64,000 bases of DNA from Brevibacillus laterosporus DSM 25 (GCF_002706795.1 NZ_CP017705.1:3470501-3534500); one strand, 5' to 3'; counted from the first letter of the stretch, positions 25,137-35,375 are shown. Translations and numbers: made by a program. Notes: a model not told the origin generated them from the letters alone.

Positions 25137-26294
25137 ATGGAGTTTACTCAGAGTAATCGAAAACGTGCACGTATCATCACGGTGCTAGCCACTTTTTTTG
25201 CATTTATGGGAATAGGAGTAGTTGATCCCATTCTTCCAGTCATTGCCGAACAAATCCATGCGACTCATTGGCAAGTAGAGATGTTATTTACCGCCTATAT
25301 TTTTACCATGGCCATTATGATGTTGCCATCTGGTATTTTAGCTGTGCGTTTAGGGGATAAAAAATTAATGACGATTGGTTTAGCGATTGTCACTGTTTTT
25401 TCGTTGTTGTGTGCAATGTCCTCATCTATTGTAGGATTATCTTGGTTTCGTGCGGGATGGGGATTGGGAAACTCGATGTTTTTTGCTACAGCGATGACGT
25501 TACTAATTGCCCTATCGGATGAGGTGAGTGGTGCTGTTGGAATGTATGAAGCAGCGATTGGATTAGGAATGGCTGGGGGTCCTTTAGTAGGTGGTCTATT
25601 AGGTGGTTTTGCGTGGAATTATCCATTCTTTGCTACTTCTTTCTTTATTTTTTGTGCACTGCTTCTTGTCATTTTTTTTGTCAATGAACCATCCAAAAAA
25701 CAAGAGCGCAAAACAGCGGGTATGAAGGAACTTCTAAGCCTCTTAACCTACAGACCGTTTATGCAAGGTGCTTTGTCAGGTATGTTGTATTATTATTGTT
25801 TCTTTGTTATTTTGGCCTACTCGCCGCTTATTTTACATTTGACTGCCATTCAATTAGGTTTTGTGTTTTTTGGATGGGGATTAATGTTAGCGTATGGATC
25901 AGCGGTTCTTTCCCATAAGCTAGAGGCGCTATTTCCCTATAAAGCATTGATTCGCTATGGATTACTTGCTTTAGCGGTTATTTTAATCGGCTTATTTGCT
26001 ATTCCTAGCATTACATTTAAAATTATACTTATTATTGTCTCAGGATTGGTACTTGGATTAAATAATGCCCTATATTCTAGCTATGTCATGGAAATCTCCC
26101 CATTTGAACGGGCTATTACCTCTGGTGTGTATAACTTTGTACGTTGGTTAGGAGCGGCGATAGCTCCCCTATTATCAGGAGTAATTGGACATGCAATTGC
26201 ACCACAAGCTCCATTTGCGGTAGCAGTAATCATGTCGGTTGCTGCGATTATCATCATCAGTATAAACATCGCTTCTAAAGAGAAATCTGTCTAA
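25137..26294 (+). CDS. MFS drug-efflux-type transporter
   Basis: This is a 385-residue major facilitator with about 12 membrane helices. Motif A-like MLPSGILAVRLGDKKLMTIG lies between helices 2 and 3, and the drug-proton antiporter-type motif C region is EAAIGLGMAGGPLVGGLLGG in helix 5. The N-terminus (FFAFMGIGVVDPILPVIAEQ) matches 12-TM exporters such as YfmO. ATG 25137 follows AGGGGTGTATC. Position directly after the MerR gene suggests that regulator induces it. The exported compound is unknown. Confidence 0.85.
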   Translation: MEFTQSNRKRARIITVLATFFAFMGIGVVDPILPVIAEQIHATHWQVEMLFTAYIFTMAIMMLPSGILAVRLGDKKLMTIGLAIVTVFSLLCAMSSSIVGLSWFRAGWGLGNSMFFATAMTLLIALSDEVSGAVGMYEAAIGLGMAGGPLVGGLLGGFAWNYPFFATSFFIFCALLLVIFFVNEPSKKQERKTAGMKELLSLLTYRPFMQGALSGMLYYYCFFVILAYSPLILHLTAIQLGFVFFGWGLMLAYGSAVLSHKLEALFPYKALIRYGLLALAVILIGLFAIPSITFKIILIIVSGLVLGLNNALYSSYVMEISPFERAITSGVYNFVRWLGAAIAPLLSGVIGHAIAPQAPFAVAVIMSVAAIIIISINIASKEKSV

Positions 26295-26332
26295 GAAGGA
26301 TTGCTAGATTTTAGATTTCTTTGGCCAAGGAG

Positions 26333-26362
26333 GAATAAACCCAAGCCCTGCTCGTATACATG
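26333..26362 (+). promoter_or_regulatory. Possible SigE promoter of gerM
   Basis: GAATAAA at 26333-26339 and TATACATG at 26355-26362, spaced 15 bases, are partial matches to the mother-cell SigE consensus (KMATATT and CATACAHT). B. subtilis gerM is known to be SigE-dependent. The match is imperfect. Confidence 0.4.
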
Positions 26363-26394
26363 GTAGTACAAAGTGTCAACGAGGAGGATATGGG

Positions 26395-27453
26395 ATGAAA
26401 AAAAGACCTATAGGTAAAATGACAGCGGTTGTTGGGTTAAGTGCGATACTCATGACAGGATGCGGGCTGTTTGGTCCGTCCAAGGAAACGAGTGCCCCTA
26501 TACAGGCCCCATCCATTACAGGTGTAGATCCTAATCCATTACAGATAACAGAAGAACAGACTGGAGAAGAGACACAAGGAGCGGTTACTCAAACGACAAA
26601 GCGTACGGTTTATCTGCAAGATACCAATGGTTTTGTCGTCCCCGTCTCCTTAATCTTGCCTAAAGCAGAAGGGCCCGCAAAACAAGTGCTAAGCTATATG
26701 GTAAAGGGAGGTCCTGTGGAAACATTGAAGCCACAAGGATTTGAGGCTCTGTTGCCTGAAGGAACGAAAATTTTGGGTATGTCAATTAAAGAAGGAAAAG
26801 CAACTATAGAATTCTCATCTGAGTTTAAAAATTATAAAGCTACCGATGAACAAAAAATTCTCGATGCAATTACTCGTTCCATGACAGAGTTTGATACGGT
26901 TAAAGACATTGCCATTTGGGTAAATGGGCAGGCCTTAAACGAGATGCCTGCAAATGGTACACCTATCTCATTATTGAACCGTCAAAAGGGCATTAACACG
27001 GAACTGGTGGAAGGGGCACATCCTGGCAGAACTTCTGCGGTAACAGTATATTTTCAAAGTCAGCTAGATGATAAACGAACCTATTTTGTTCCAGTAACAC
27101 GTTTAATCCCGGAGACACAAGACATGTCGAAAGCAGCTGTTGAAGAGCTGATCAAAGGGCCAAAAGAAGGTTCACCATTATTTAGCTCCTTATTACGAAC
27201 TACAAAGGTACTTGGAGTTGAGCAACAAAAAGATACAGTAGTTGTAAATCTAAGCAACGATGTTTTAAAGTATGATAAGGGGAAGGAAGCAAACCCTGAA
27301 GCGATGGAATCACTTGTGTTGTCTTTAACAGAGAATACAGGAATAAAGAAGGTGCAGGTGCAGGTGGAGGGAAAACCGTTAGCTCAAGCAGGTTCAATGA
27401 AATTCGACCAGCCTGTATCTAGACCGATTCAAATTAATGCCTTTGAATTGTAA
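26395..27453 (+). CDS. gerM: GerM, sporulation/germination lipoprotein
   Basis: GerM is needed for normal sporulation and germination in B. subtilis, where it acts at the engulfing septum. The 352-residue protein has a lipoprotein signal with lipobox LMTGC (Cys at residue 23) and two tandem GerM domains: roughly residues 70-190 (VSLILPKAEGPAKQVLSYMV) and 215-340 (PVTRLIPETQDMSKAAVEEL). It begins at ATG 26395 after GAGGAGGATATGGG. It keeps its place before rph as in B. subtilis, though a terminator separates the two here. Confidence 0.94.
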   Translation: MKKRPIGKMTAVVGLSAILMTGCGLFGPSKETSAPIQAPSITGVDPNPLQITEEQTGEETQGAVTQTTKRTVYLQDTNGFVVPVSLILPKAEGPAKQVLSYMVKGGPVETLKPQGFEALLPEGTKILGMSIKEGKATIEFSSEFKNYKATDEQKILDAITRSMTEFDTVKDIAIWVNGQALNEMPANGTPISLLNRQKGINTELVEGAHPGRTSAVTVYFQSQLDDKRTYFVPVTRLIPETQDMSKAAVEELIKGPKEGSPLFSSLLRTTKVLGVEQQKDTVVVNLSNDVLKYDKGKEANPEAMESLVLSLTENTGIKKVQVQVEGKPLAQAGSMKFDQPVSRPIQINAFEL

Positions 27454-27456
27454 GCT

Positions 27457-27487
27457 AACATCCACGTCTAGGGGCGTGGATGTTTAT
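27457..27487 (+). terminator. Terminator of gerM
   Basis: ACATCCACG and CGTGGATGT arms followed by TTATTTAT. The remaining 240 bases before rph show only AT-rich sequence with no feature I can support. Confidence 0.85.
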
Positions 27488-27725
27488 TTATAGTCTATGT
27501 CTACATGGTTTACAGCCTCCCAAAATGGTTTTTCAGTGTTATTTCTGGTGCTTTTTTGTTAAAACGAGCATGCTCTTCTGAGAATCAGAGTGAAAAACTA
27601 GCAGTTCATGGTGTGCCTTGGTATACTAGTTGAAGGCTTTGTGATTAAACGTTACCATTCCAAAGACAACCAGTAAACAAGCACAGCGACATAATTACGA
27701 ATCTGAAAATATTAGGAGGTCTTTT

Positions 27726-28463
27726 ATGAGATTGGATGGACGTTCGAGCGACCAATTGCGTCCCGTTAAAATTACCCGTAATTACATCAAGCATGCAGAA
27801 GGTTCTTGCTTGATTGAGGTAGGCGATACCAAGGTAATTTGTACAGCGACGTTAGAAGAAAAAGTACCTCCGTTTATGCGAAACGGTGGAAAAGGCTGGA
27901 TTACAGCTGAATACTCTATGTTGCCACGTGCAACAGAAACACGAAATGCGCGTGAATCTTCTAGGGGCAAGGTTGGAGGTCGTACGATGGAGATTCAACG
28001 CCTGATTGGTCGTGCTCTTCGTTCAGTTGTGAAGTTAGAAGCGATGGGAGAGCGGACAATCTGGTTAGATTGTGACGTTATTCAAGCAGATGGTGGTACG
28101 CGTACTGCGTCTATTACAGGTGCATTTGTAGCGATGGTGGATGCTATGAATACATTGGTAACTGCTGGAACGTGGAAAGAATTACCTATCACAGATTTTT
28201 TAGCTGCTACTTCCGTAGGTGTAGTAGAGGGTGTACCAGTGCTGGATCTGAATTATAAAGAAGATTCTTCAGCGATTGTTGATATGAATGTTATCATGAC
28301 AGGCGCTGGCAAATATGTAGAGTTACAAGGGACAGGGGAAGAATCTCCATTTAGCACTGATGAATTAATGCAATTACTAGCACTGGGTCAAAAGGGGATT
28401 CAAGACCTTATTGAACTACAAAAAGAAGTGCTAGGAGAAGTGAAGCTTTACAGTAAAGCGTAA
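27726..28463 (+). CDS. rph: Ribonuclease PH
   Basis: RNase PH is a phosphate-dependent 3'-5' exonuclease that trims tRNA precursors. The 245-residue product starts [20 protein letters not shown] and contains [35 protein letters not shown] and [20 protein letters not shown], all diagnostic. The start follows AGGAGGTCTTTT. Two genes on come the XTP pyrophosphatase and phosphodiesterase, the usual Bacillus order. Confidence 0.96.
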   Translation: MRLDGRSSDQLRPVKITRNYIKHAEGSCLIEVGDTKVICTATLEEKVPPFMRNGGKGWITAEYSMLPRATETRNARESSRGKVGGRTMEIQRLIGRALRSVVKLEAMGERTIWLDCDVIQADGGTRTASITGAFVAMVDAMNTLVTAGTWKELPITDFLAATSVGVVEGVPVLDLNYKEDSSAIVDMNVIMTGAGKYVELQGTGEESPFSTDELMQLLALGQKGIQDLIELQKEVLGEVKLYSKA

Positions 28464-28499
28464 CTTTCCTGTACACAATAGGCCTACATAGGTGAAATA

Positions 28500-28546
28500 A
28501 AACCCGAAACCGGACATCTCCATATGTCTGTTATTTCGGGTTTTTT
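28500..28546 (+). terminator. Terminator of rph
   Basis: AACCCGAAA and TTTCGGGTT arms are followed by a T run. A TATAAT at 28657-28662 further on may be the -10 of the rdgB promoter, but I see no good -35. Confidence 0.88.
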
Positions 28547-28727
28547 ACATGATTGGCATGAAAAAAATACTGTAGGGATGAAAGGTCAGGGAAGGATGAG
28601 AAATCTTAGGCCTATCTTGTTTACAGAGAAAAGGTGAATTTTTACAATGCTTGCGTTATAATGTGGGATAATACATAAGCAATAAAGATTGTAAGGTAGC
28701 TTTTTATCACGAAAGCGGGGGACGAGC

Positions 28728-29336
28728 ATGAGTGAACAAACATCAAAGAAAAAAGTGGTGTTAGCCACTAGAAATCAAGGAAAAGTTCGCGAATTCAACA
28801 GATTGTTTGCGGCATTGAATCTGGAAGCTATCAGTGTTTCGGAATTTCCAGATGCACCCGAGGTAGAGGAAGATGGCGAAACGTTTGAAGCCAATGCACT
28901 CAAAAAAGCGAAAACAATCTCAGAGTTGTTAGGATTACCAGCAATCGGGGATGATTCTGGTTTAGAGGTAGATGCTTTACATGGTGCCCCAGGAGTTTAT
29001 TCTGCACGGTTTGCAGGAGAAAAGGCTACAGATGAAGAAAACTATCAGAAACTATTAACCAAACTGGCAGATGTTCCGATGAAAGATCGAACAGCTCGAT
29101 TCCGTTGCACGCTCGCTTATGTAGCACCAGGCCAAGAGCCAGTTATTGCGACAGGGGCTTGCGAAGGGGCAATCACACATGCACCATCTGGTTCCAATGG
29201 TTTTGGTTATGATCCAGTCTTTTTTGTACCAAGTCAATTATGCACCATGGCAGAGTTGTCACCAGAGCAGAAGAACGCAATTAGTCACCGCGCCATGGCA
29301 ATGAAGGATTTGCTAGAAAAACTGAAGGAGAGATAG
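28728..29336 (+). CDS. rdgB: XTP/dITP pyrophosphatase (RdgB/Ham1 family)
   Basis: This house-cleaning enzyme hydrolyses deaminated purine triphosphates (XTP, dITP) to monophosphates. The 202-residue product shows VVLATRNQGKVREFNRLFA, AIGDDSGLEVDALHGAPGVY, SNGFGYDPVFFVP and the C-terminal SHRAMAMKDL. ATG 28728 follows GGGGGACGAGC. Only two bases separate it from the phosphodiesterase gene, so they are co-transcribed. Confidence 0.95.
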   Translation: MSEQTSKKKVVLATRNQGKVREFNRLFAALNLEAISVSEFPDAPEVEEDGETFEANALKKAKTISELLGLPAIGDDSGLEVDALHGAPGVYSARFAGEKATDEENYQKLLTKLADVPMKDRTARFRCTLAYVAPGQEPVIATGACEGAITHAPSGSNGFGYDPVFFVPSQLCTMAELSPEQKNAISHRAMAMKDLLEKLKER

Positions 29337-29338
29337 GC

Positions 29339-29860
29339 GTGAGCATTCTCATCATCAGCGATACACATGGGCAAATCAAAGAGGTACAAGATGTGGTGGA
29401 TCGTCACCCAGCAGACATCATTCTGCATTGTGGAGACTTCTGTGTCGACCAGAAGCAAGCACCATTTTCAAAAATGAAACTCGTGCAAGGAAACTGTGAT
29501 TTTGAACCAGTTGCTAAAGATCGAGTTACACGCTGGAAAGATTTAATCATTTACCAAACACATGGACATTTGTACGATGTTAAAAGCTCACTGATGAAGC
29601 TACACTATCGTGCTGAGGAAGTGGGAGCGAACGTTGTGTTGTTTGGACATTCTCATTTTCCAGTATGTGAAGTCGAGAGGGATATCTTGTTCATTAACCC
29701 TGGTAGTTTGATGATGCCACGTGGTTTTAGGACTCCTACATATGCTGTTCTGGACCAAATAGGTACTGATGATTTCCATATTAAGGTACGGGTGCGCTTC
29801 AACGATCGACAAGGACAAGAAATTTCTGAACGTGGTGGTCAATTTTTGGTACGACGCTGA
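29339..29860 (+). CDS. ysnB: YsnB/YfcE-family metallophosphoesterase
   Basis: The product is a small calcineurin-like phosphoesterase of the MJ0936/YfcE type. Metal-binding motifs appear in order: ISDTHGQ, ILHCGDFC, QGNCD, QTHGHLYDV and FGHSHFP. At 173 residues it is complete. Start GTG 29339 follows AAGGAGAGATAGGC two bases after rdgB, as in B. subtilis. The natural substrate of this group is not settled; cyclic or simple phosphodiesters are used in vitro. Confidence 0.93.
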   Translation: MSILIISDTHGQIKEVQDVVDRHPADIILHCGDFCVDQKQAPFSKMKLVQGNCDFEPVAKDRVTRWKDLIIYQTHGHLYDVKSSLMKLHYRAEEVGANVVLFGHSHFPVCEVERDILFINPGSLMMPRGFRTPTYAVLDQIGTDDFHIKVRVRFNDRQGQEISERGGQFLVRR

Positions 29861-29864
29861 TTTC

Positions 29865-29892
29865 TTGAAATTTATTTGTTATGTGATATACT
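29865..29892 (+). promoter_or_regulatory. SigA-type promoter of tig
   Basis: TTGAAA and TATACT are 16 bases apart, 100 bases before the trigger factor start. Each element is one base from consensus. The first lies just after the ysnB stop. Confidence 0.6.
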
Positions 29893-29994
29893 GAAATGGT
29901 TATAATGGCAGGTAAATTGCTTCTTAATGACATAGATTGTTTCTGTGTGGGTGAGGCAATGTTTTCTGGATTTAATCTAGGAGGGGAAGTTTAA

Positions 29995-31278
29995 GTGGTA
30001 GCAAAATGGGAAAAGTTAGAGAATAACCAGGGGGTTTTGACGGTAGAAGTTGATGCCGATCAAGTAAACCTTGCTCTGGATGAAGCATTTAAAAAGGTAG
30101 TAAAAAAAGTGAACGTACCTGGATTCCGTAAAGGAAAAGTACCTCGTAAAATGTTCGAAAATCGCTTCGGCGTTGAGTCTTTGTACCAAGATGCATTGGA
30201 CATTCTTCTTCCGAAGGCATACGGACAAGCTGTTCGTGAAGCAGGTATTGAACCTGTTGATCGTCCAGAGGTTGATGTAGAGCAAATGGAAGTTGGTCAA
30301 AAATTAGTGTTCAAAGCAACTGTTACTGTAAAACCTGAAGTAAAATTGGGTGACTACAAAGGTCTTTCTGTTGAAGAGAAAGATTTTACTGTAGGCGAAG
30401 AACAGGTCGAAGAAGAATTAAAGAATTTGCAAGCTCGTCACGCTGAACTGGTAACAGTTGAAGAAGGCCCAGCTGCAATTGGCGATTCTGCAAATATCGA
30501 TTTCGAAGGATTCCAAGATGGAGTTGCATTCGAAGGCGGTAAAGCAGAAGACTATTCTTTGGAACTTGGAACTGGTACATTCATCGCTGGTTTTGAAGAG
30601 CAAGTAGTAGGTATGGCAATCGGGGAAGAGAAAGAAATTACTGTTACTTTCCCTGAAGAATACCACTCTCCAAACCTTGCTGGTAAAGAAGCTATGTTCA
30701 AAGTAAAATTGAACAGCCTAAAACGTAAAAACTTACCTGAGTTGGACGATGAGTTCGCGAAAGATGTAAGCGAATTTGACACATTGGAAGAATACAAAGC
30801 TGACCTTAAAGCTAAATTAGAAGAAAAAGCAGAAGCGGAAAAGAAAAACCACGTCCGTGAGCAATTGGTTCTAAAAGCTACTGAGAATGCTGAGATCGAA
30901 ATTCCAGATGTTATGGTTGAGTCAGAGCTTGATCAAATGGTTAAAGAATTTGAGCAACGCTTACAAATGCAAGGTATGAACCTAGAATTGTACTACCAAT
31001 TCTCTGGTACAGATGAATCTGCTCTTCGCGATCAAATGCGTAAAGATGCAGTGTTGCGCGTTCGCACAGCATTGGTTCTTGAAGCGATTGCTAATGCAGA
31101 AAACCTTGAAACAAAAGAAGAAGATGTAGATCAAGAGCTTGAGCAATATGCGAAGATGTATGGTCGTCCTGCTGACGAGCTTAAGAAAATCTTTGCTGCT
31201 CAAGACGGACTTGCTGGATTGTACCGTGAAATCTTAACTCGTAAAGTTGTAGATTTGTTGGTTGCAGAAAGCAAATAA
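29995..31278 (+). CDS. tig: Trigger factor chaperone
   Basis: Trigger factor is a ribosome-bound chaperone and peptidyl-prolyl isomerase. The 427-residue protein has the ribosome-docking signature [20 protein letters not shown] (residues about 40-60), an FKBP-like domain at about 160-245 ([20 protein letters not shown]), and a long helical C-terminal domain. GTG 29995 follows AGGAGGGGAAGTTTAA. It is monocistronic, with its own promoter and a strong terminator, and precedes clpP. Confidence 0.97.
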   Translation: MVAKWEKLENNQGVLTVEVDADQVNLALDEAFKKVVKKVNVPGFRKGKVPRKMFENRFGVESLYQDALDILLPKAYGQAVREAGIEPVDRPEVDVEQMEVGQKLVFKATVTVKPEVKLGDYKGLSVEEKDFTVGEEQVEEELKNLQARHAELVTVEEGPAAIGDSANIDFEGFQDGVAFEGGKAEDYSLELGTGTFIAGFEEQVVGMAIGEEKEITVTFPEEYHSPNLAGKEAMFKVKLNSLKRKNLPELDDEFAKDVSEFDTLEEYKADLKAKLEEKAEAEKKNHVREQLVLKATENAEIEIPDVMVESELDQMVKEFEQRLQMQGMNLELYYQFSGTDESALRDQMRKDAVLRVRTALVLEAIANAENLETKEEDVDQELEQYAKMYGRPADELKKIFAAQDGLAGLYREILTRKVVDLLVAESK

Positions 31279-31302
31279 ACTGCATAACCTTAGATATGGG
31301 CG

Positions 31303-31334
31303 CAAGGCACGAACGTTTTTTCGTGCCTTGTTTT
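31303..31334 (+). terminator. Terminator of tig
   Basis: CAAGGCACGAA and TTCGTGCCTTG are perfect arms followed by TTTTC, 25 bases after the stop. Confidence 0.9.
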
Positions 31335-31377
31335 CTCAGATAGAGGAAGCAGAAATGAGTGAAGGAGGCCATCCCTT

Positions 31378-31956
31378 ATGCTGATCCCTATGGTCGTAGA
31401 GCAAACTAACCGCGGAGAACGTGCGTACGATATTTATTCTCGTCTGTTAAAAGACCGTATCATATTTCTAGGAAGTGAGATTGATGATGAAATAGCAAAT
31501 GCGGTAGTTGCGCAATTGTTATTCCTTGAATCTGAAGAGCCAGGAAAAGACATCAGCCTATACATAAATTCTCCAGGCGGTTCTGTAACCGCAGGCATGG
31601 CGATTTATGACACCATGCAATTTATCAAATCGGACGTTTCCACGATTTGCATCGGCATGGCGGCCAGCATGGGTGCGGTACTTTTGGCTGCAGGCGCGAA
31701 AGGTAAGCGCTTTGCGTTGCCAAACAGTGAAGTGATGATTCATCAACCGCTGGGTGGTGTTCGTGGTCAGGCGGAGGATATTCGTATTCACGCTGATTGG
31801 ATTATCAAAACAAAGCGTCAATTAAATGAGATTTTGGCAGAAAGAACAGGTCAACCTTATGAAGTGATTGACCGCGATACAGATCGCGATAACTTCATGT
31901 CTGCTGAGGAAGCGAAAAACTACGGGTTAATTGACAGTGTGATCGAACGCGGTTAA
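31378..31956 (+). CDS. clpP: ATP-dependent Clp protease proteolytic subunit
   Basis: ClpP is the serine protease chamber of ClpXP and ClpCP. At 192 residues it is full length. The active-site Ser is in [15 protein letters not shown], the His in [12 protein letters not shown], and the Asp lies in the [15 protein letters not shown] block near residue 170. ATG 31378 follows GGAGGCCATCCCTT. It sits 50 bases before clpX, probably in one transcript; in B. subtilis clpP is unlinked from clpX, so this adjacency is a point of difference. Confidence 0.96.
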   Translation: MLIPMVVEQTNRGERAYDIYSRLLKDRIIFLGSEIDDEIANAVVAQLLFLESEEPGKDISLYINSPGGSVTAGMAIYDTMQFIKSDVSTICIGMAASMGAVLLAAGAKGKRFALPNSEVMIHQPLGGVRGQAEDIRIHADWIIKTKRQLNEILAERTGQPYEVIDRDTDRDNFMSAEEAKNYGLIDSVIERG

Positions 31957-32006
31957 GGGGCCATCCTGTGCTAGGCTGAAAAAATCATCGACGTGAGGTG
32001 AAAAAC

Positions 32007-33266
32007 ATGTTCAAATTTAATGACGATAAAGGTCAATTAAAGTGCTCTTTCTGCGGAAAGTCTCAAGAGCAGGTTCGCAAGCTTGTAGCTGGTCCTGGTG
32101 TTTACATTTGTGATGAGTGCATTGAGCTTTGCAATGAGATCGTGCAAGAAGAGCTAGGGACCGATGAAGAAATTGATATGAAGGAAATTCCAAAACCATT
32201 GGAAATCCGTAATATCTTGGATGATTATGTTATTGGACAAAATCAAGCTAAGAAATCCTTGGCTGTTGCAGTATATAATCACTACAAACGAATTAATTCT
32301 GGTGCGAAAATTGAGGACGTGGAATTATCTAAATCCAATATCGTACTAATTGGACCAACAGGTAGCGGTAAAACGTTATTAGCTCAAACGCTAGCTCGTA
32401 TCCTGAATGTGCCATTCGCGATTGCTGATGCTACATCGCTAACCGAAGCTGGATATGTTGGGGAAGATGTGGAGAACATCTTACTGAAGCTTATCCAAGC
32501 TGCTGATTATGATGTAGAAAAAGCGGAGAAAGGGATTATCTATATTGACGAGATTGATAAAGTTGCTCGTAAATCTGAGAATCCTTCTATCACGCGTGAT
32601 GTTTCAGGTGAGGGTGTACAACAGGCGTTGTTGAAAATCCTAGAGGGTACAGTAGCGAGTGTGCCACCTCAAGGTGGGCGTAAGCATCCTCATCAAGAGT
32701 TTATTCAAATCGATACCTCCAATATTTTGTTCATTTGCGGTGGTGCATTTGACGGCATCGAGCAACTTATCAAGCGTCGTATTGGTAAAAAGGTAATTGG
32801 TTTTGGTTCTGAAATGGTAGAAGGCGTGAAGTCCGACTTAAAACAAGGCGAATACCTGAAATATGTATTGCCTGAAGACCTGCTTAAATTCGGTTTAATA
32901 CCGGAATTTGTAGGTCGATTGCCGGTACATGCAACGCTTGAACCATTAGATGAGGAGACATTGGTACGGATTTTGACAGAGCCAAAGAATGCTTTGATCA
33001 AACAATACCAAAAGCTACTTAGCCTAGATGGAGTAGAACTTGAGTTTACAGAAGGTGCTTTGACTCAAATCGCGAAAGAAGCGATTAAGCGTAACACTGG
33101 TGCTCGTGGTCTACGTGCAATTATTGAACAAATCATGTTGGATATGATGTATGAGCTTCCTTCTCGTGAGGACGTGGAGAAGTGCCTAATTACTGAGGAA
33201 GTGGTTACCGAAAAAGTGAAACCACAGCTAAAGAATAAAGAGGGCGACATTATCCAATCAGCGTAA
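32007..33266 (+). CDS. clpX: ATP-dependent Clp protease ATP-binding subunit ClpX
   Basis: ClpX is the AAA+ unfoldase that feeds substrates to ClpP. An N-terminal C4 zinc-binding domain ([13 protein letters not shown], then [10 protein letters not shown]) precedes Walker [17 protein letters not shown], Walker [13 protein letters not shown] and the ClpP-docking IGF loop (KVIGFGSE). The frame opens at GTG 31998, but ATG 32007 after GTGAGGTGAAAAAC gives the conserved N-terminus [13 protein letters not shown]. The product has 419 residues, which is usual. Confidence 0.97.
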   Translation: MFKFNDDKGQLKCSFCGKSQEQVRKLVAGPGVYICDECIELCNEIVQEELGTDEEIDMKEIPKPLEIRNILDDYVIGQNQAKKSLAVAVYNHYKRINSGAKIEDVELSKSNIVLIGPTGSGKTLLAQTLARILNVPFAIADATSLTEAGYVGEDVENILLKLIQAADYDVEKAEKGIIYIDEIDKVARKSENPSITRDVSGEGVQQALLKILEGTVASVPPQGGRKHPHQEFIQIDTSNILFICGGAFDGIEQLIKRRIGKKVIGFGSEMVEGVKSDLKQGEYLKYVLPEDLLKFGLIPEFVGRLPVHATLEPLDEETLVRILTEPKNALIKQYQKLLSLDGVELEFTEGALTQIAKEAIKRNTGARGLRAIIEQIMLDMMYELPSREDVEKCLITEEVVTEKVKPQLKNKEGDIIQSA

Positions 33267-33315
33267 AATAGACTTTCAACAATGTAGGCTAAGGCCTATT
33301 TGGAGAAAATCCTAA

Positions 33316-33356
33316 TAAAAAGGTGCTTCGTTCTTTGGAACAGGCACCTTTTTTTG
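33316..33356 (+). terminator. Terminator of clpX
   Basis: AAAAGGTGC and GCACCTTTT arms followed by T. It separates clpPX from the sporulation-specific lonB unit. Confidence 0.9.
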
Positions 33357-33485
33357 TGTCAAATTATAGTTTGTTCTATGCTAAGGATTCATGTGTGATA
33401 CAGCTTCTGAGCAGAACTGTGAGGCAAAGAAAGGAAGTTTGGGCACAAGGGCTAACCTGATACAAAAAGGTTGTGCAACGATCCT

Positions 33486-33515
33486 GTTTACTCTCCCATG
33501 CACTAGGTAATACTA
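33486..33515 (+). promoter_or_regulatory. SigF promoter of lonB
   Basis: GTTTA at 33486-33490, a 15-base spacer and GGTAATACTA at 33506-33515 fit the forespore SigF consensus (GYWTA, N15, GGNRANAMTW) at every defined position. It ends 49 bases before the lonB start. B. subtilis lonB is known to be SigF-dependent, so this is a confident call. Confidence 0.85.
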
Positions 33516-33564
33516 CTTTTATATAGTTGGAGGTACTACCAGCATTACTTGGGAGGGTATAGAA

Positions 33565-35292
33565 TTGGAATATACAACAGTCATTGTAGGGGCTATTGAG
33601 CTTGTCGTTGGGATCATTATTGGCATCTACTTTTTTAATTTGTTAAAGATGCAAAGAACAACAAAGGTTTCGACGGAAAAGGAATCCCGTAAAGAGGTAG
33701 ATCATTTACGTAAAATGAAAATGGTCGCTTTGACTGAGCCGTTGTCTGAGAAAACACGACCTAGTAAATTAGAAGATATCGTTGGACAGCAGGATGGACT
33801 AAAAGCATTACGAGCAGCGTTATGTGGGCCTAATCCACAACATGTCATTATTTATGGACCACCGGGTGTAGGGAAGACAGCTGCTGCCCGTGTAGTGTTG
33901 GAAGCTGCTAAAAAAAGCTCACTTTCTCCCTTTAAGCTAGATGCTAAATTTGTGGAGATTGATGCGACTATTGCCAGGTTCGATGAACGTGGTATTGCTG
34001 ACCCGCTAATTGGTTCGGTTCATGATCCGATTTACCAAGGAGCTGGGTCTATGGGGCAAGCTGGAATTCCACAACCTAAACCAGGTGCGGTCACCAAGGC
34101 ACATGGAGGGATTTTATTTCTAGATGAAATAGGCGAGCTACATACGGTACAGATGAATAAACTGCTAAAAGTGTTGGAAGACCGAAAAGTAATGCTGGAG
34201 AGCGCTTATTACAGCGAGGAAAACAACCAGATACCTGCCCATATCCATGAGATTTTTCAATACGGACTGCCGGCGGATTTTCGCTTAGTCGGGGCTACAA
34301 CACGTACACCAGAAGAAATCCCACCTGCTCTGCGTTCGCGTTGTTTAGAGATTTTTTTCCGTCCTCTACAGCCTAATGAGATTGGGAGTATTGTTGCAAA
34401 TGCCATGAAAAAAATGCAAATTCAGGTAGAGAATGAGGCTATTGCTGTAATAGAACGTTATGCTACCAATGGACGAGAAGCAATTAATACCTTACAGATA
34501 GCTGCAGGAATATGTATGACAGAAGGACGCGAGGTTGTAACCACTCAAGACGTGGAATGGGTGGTTCATAGCAGTCAAAAATCGCCACGTCAAGAGAAAC
34601 AGGTTCATGAGCAAGCACAAATTGGTGTTATTAACGGGCTAGCTGTCTATGGCCCTAACATGGGAACAGTGATGGAATTGGAGGTAACGGCCTCGCTAGC
34701 GCCCATTAAAGGTGCAGGTAAACTAACTCTGACTGGTTTAGTGGAAGAAGAGGAGTTAGGCAGTCCTAGCCGTACCATCCGTCGTAAATCTATGGCGAAA
34801 GGCTCCATTGATAATGTATTAACTGTTCTTCACCGCTTGGGTATTCAGCCATATGACTATGATTTACACATTAATTTTCCCGGTGGTGTGCCCGTGGATG
34901 GTCCTTCCGCAGGTTTGACGATCGCAATCGCTATCTATTCAGCTATCAAAGATAGACAAATTGACAATTTGTTGGCAGTTACAGGTGAGGTTAGCATACA
35001 TGGAAAGGTAAAGCCAGTTGGCGGAGTAGTTGCTAAAGTAGAAGCAGCTCGTCAAGCAGGGGCTAAACGTGTTTTTATTCCAGCGGAGAACTGGCAGACG
35101 ATCTTTGCGGATATGGAGGGAATTGAAGTAATCGCAATCCATCATGTAGAGGAGGCAATACGAATGGCGTTTGTAGACGAAGGCGCTTTAACTCAAGTTG
35201 ATGAGACTGAGCAGACCGAAGAAGCCTACTTACCGCCGTTTAGTGTACCTGTACAAGTGGAAGGGATTCAGTCAGGTGGTTTACCGTTGTAG
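33565..35292 (+). CDS. lonB: LonB, forespore ATP-dependent protease
   Basis: LonB is a Lon-type protease made in the forespore. An N-terminal membrane segment (IVGAIELVVGIIIGIYFFNL) replaces the LonA substrate domain, followed by AAA+ motifs (Walker [16 protein letters not shown], Walker B GGILFLDEIGELH) and the Lon peptidase domain with the catalytic Ser in VDGPSAGLTIAIA and Lys in KPVGGVVAKV. The 575-residue length and sequence closely match B. subtilis LonB. The start is TTG 33565 after GGGAGGG. A SigF-consensus promoter precedes it and a terminator follows, so it is a single-gene unit inserted between two vegetative protease genes. Confidence 0.95.
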   Translation: MEYTTVIVGAIELVVGIIIGIYFFNLLKMQRTTKVSTEKESRKEVDHLRKMKMVALTEPLSEKTRPSKLEDIVGQQDGLKALRAALCGPNPQHVIIYGPPGVGKTAAARVVLEAAKKSSLSPFKLDAKFVEIDATIARFDERGIADPLIGSVHDPIYQGAGSMGQAGIPQPKPGAVTKAHGGILFLDEIGELHTVQMNKLLKVLEDRKVMLESAYYSEENNQIPAHIHEIFQYGLPADFRLVGATTRTPEEIPPALRSRCLEIFFRPLQPNEIGSIVANAMKKMQIQVENEAIAVIERYATNGREAINTLQIAAGICMTEGREVVTTQDVEWVVHSSQKSPRQEKQVHEQAQIGVINGLAVYGPNMGTVMELEVTASLAPIKGAGKLTLTGLVEEEELGSPSRTIRRKSMAKGSIDNVLTVLHRLGIQPYDYDLHINFPGGVPVDGPSAGLTIAIAIYSAIKDRQIDNLLAVTGEVSIHGKVKPVGGVVAKVEAARQAGAKRVFIPAENWQTIFADMEGIEVIAIHHVEEAIRMAFVDEGALTQVDETEQTEEAYLPPFSVPVQVEGIQSGGLPL

Positions 35293-35321
35293 CAGAAGAA
35301 GATAGATAGGTTTGTTTTACA

Positions 35322-35375
35322 CATAGGCTCCGTCCCTATCATGGTTAGACGGGGCCTATCTCTATCCTTTTTTTT
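35322..35375 (+). terminator. Terminator of lonB
   Basis: ATAGGC-CCGTC and GACGG-GCCTAT arms form a stem; a run of eight T follows after about ten bases. A TATAAT at 35431-35436, with a weak ATGAAA 17 bases upstream, may start lonA transcription. Confidence 0.75.
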
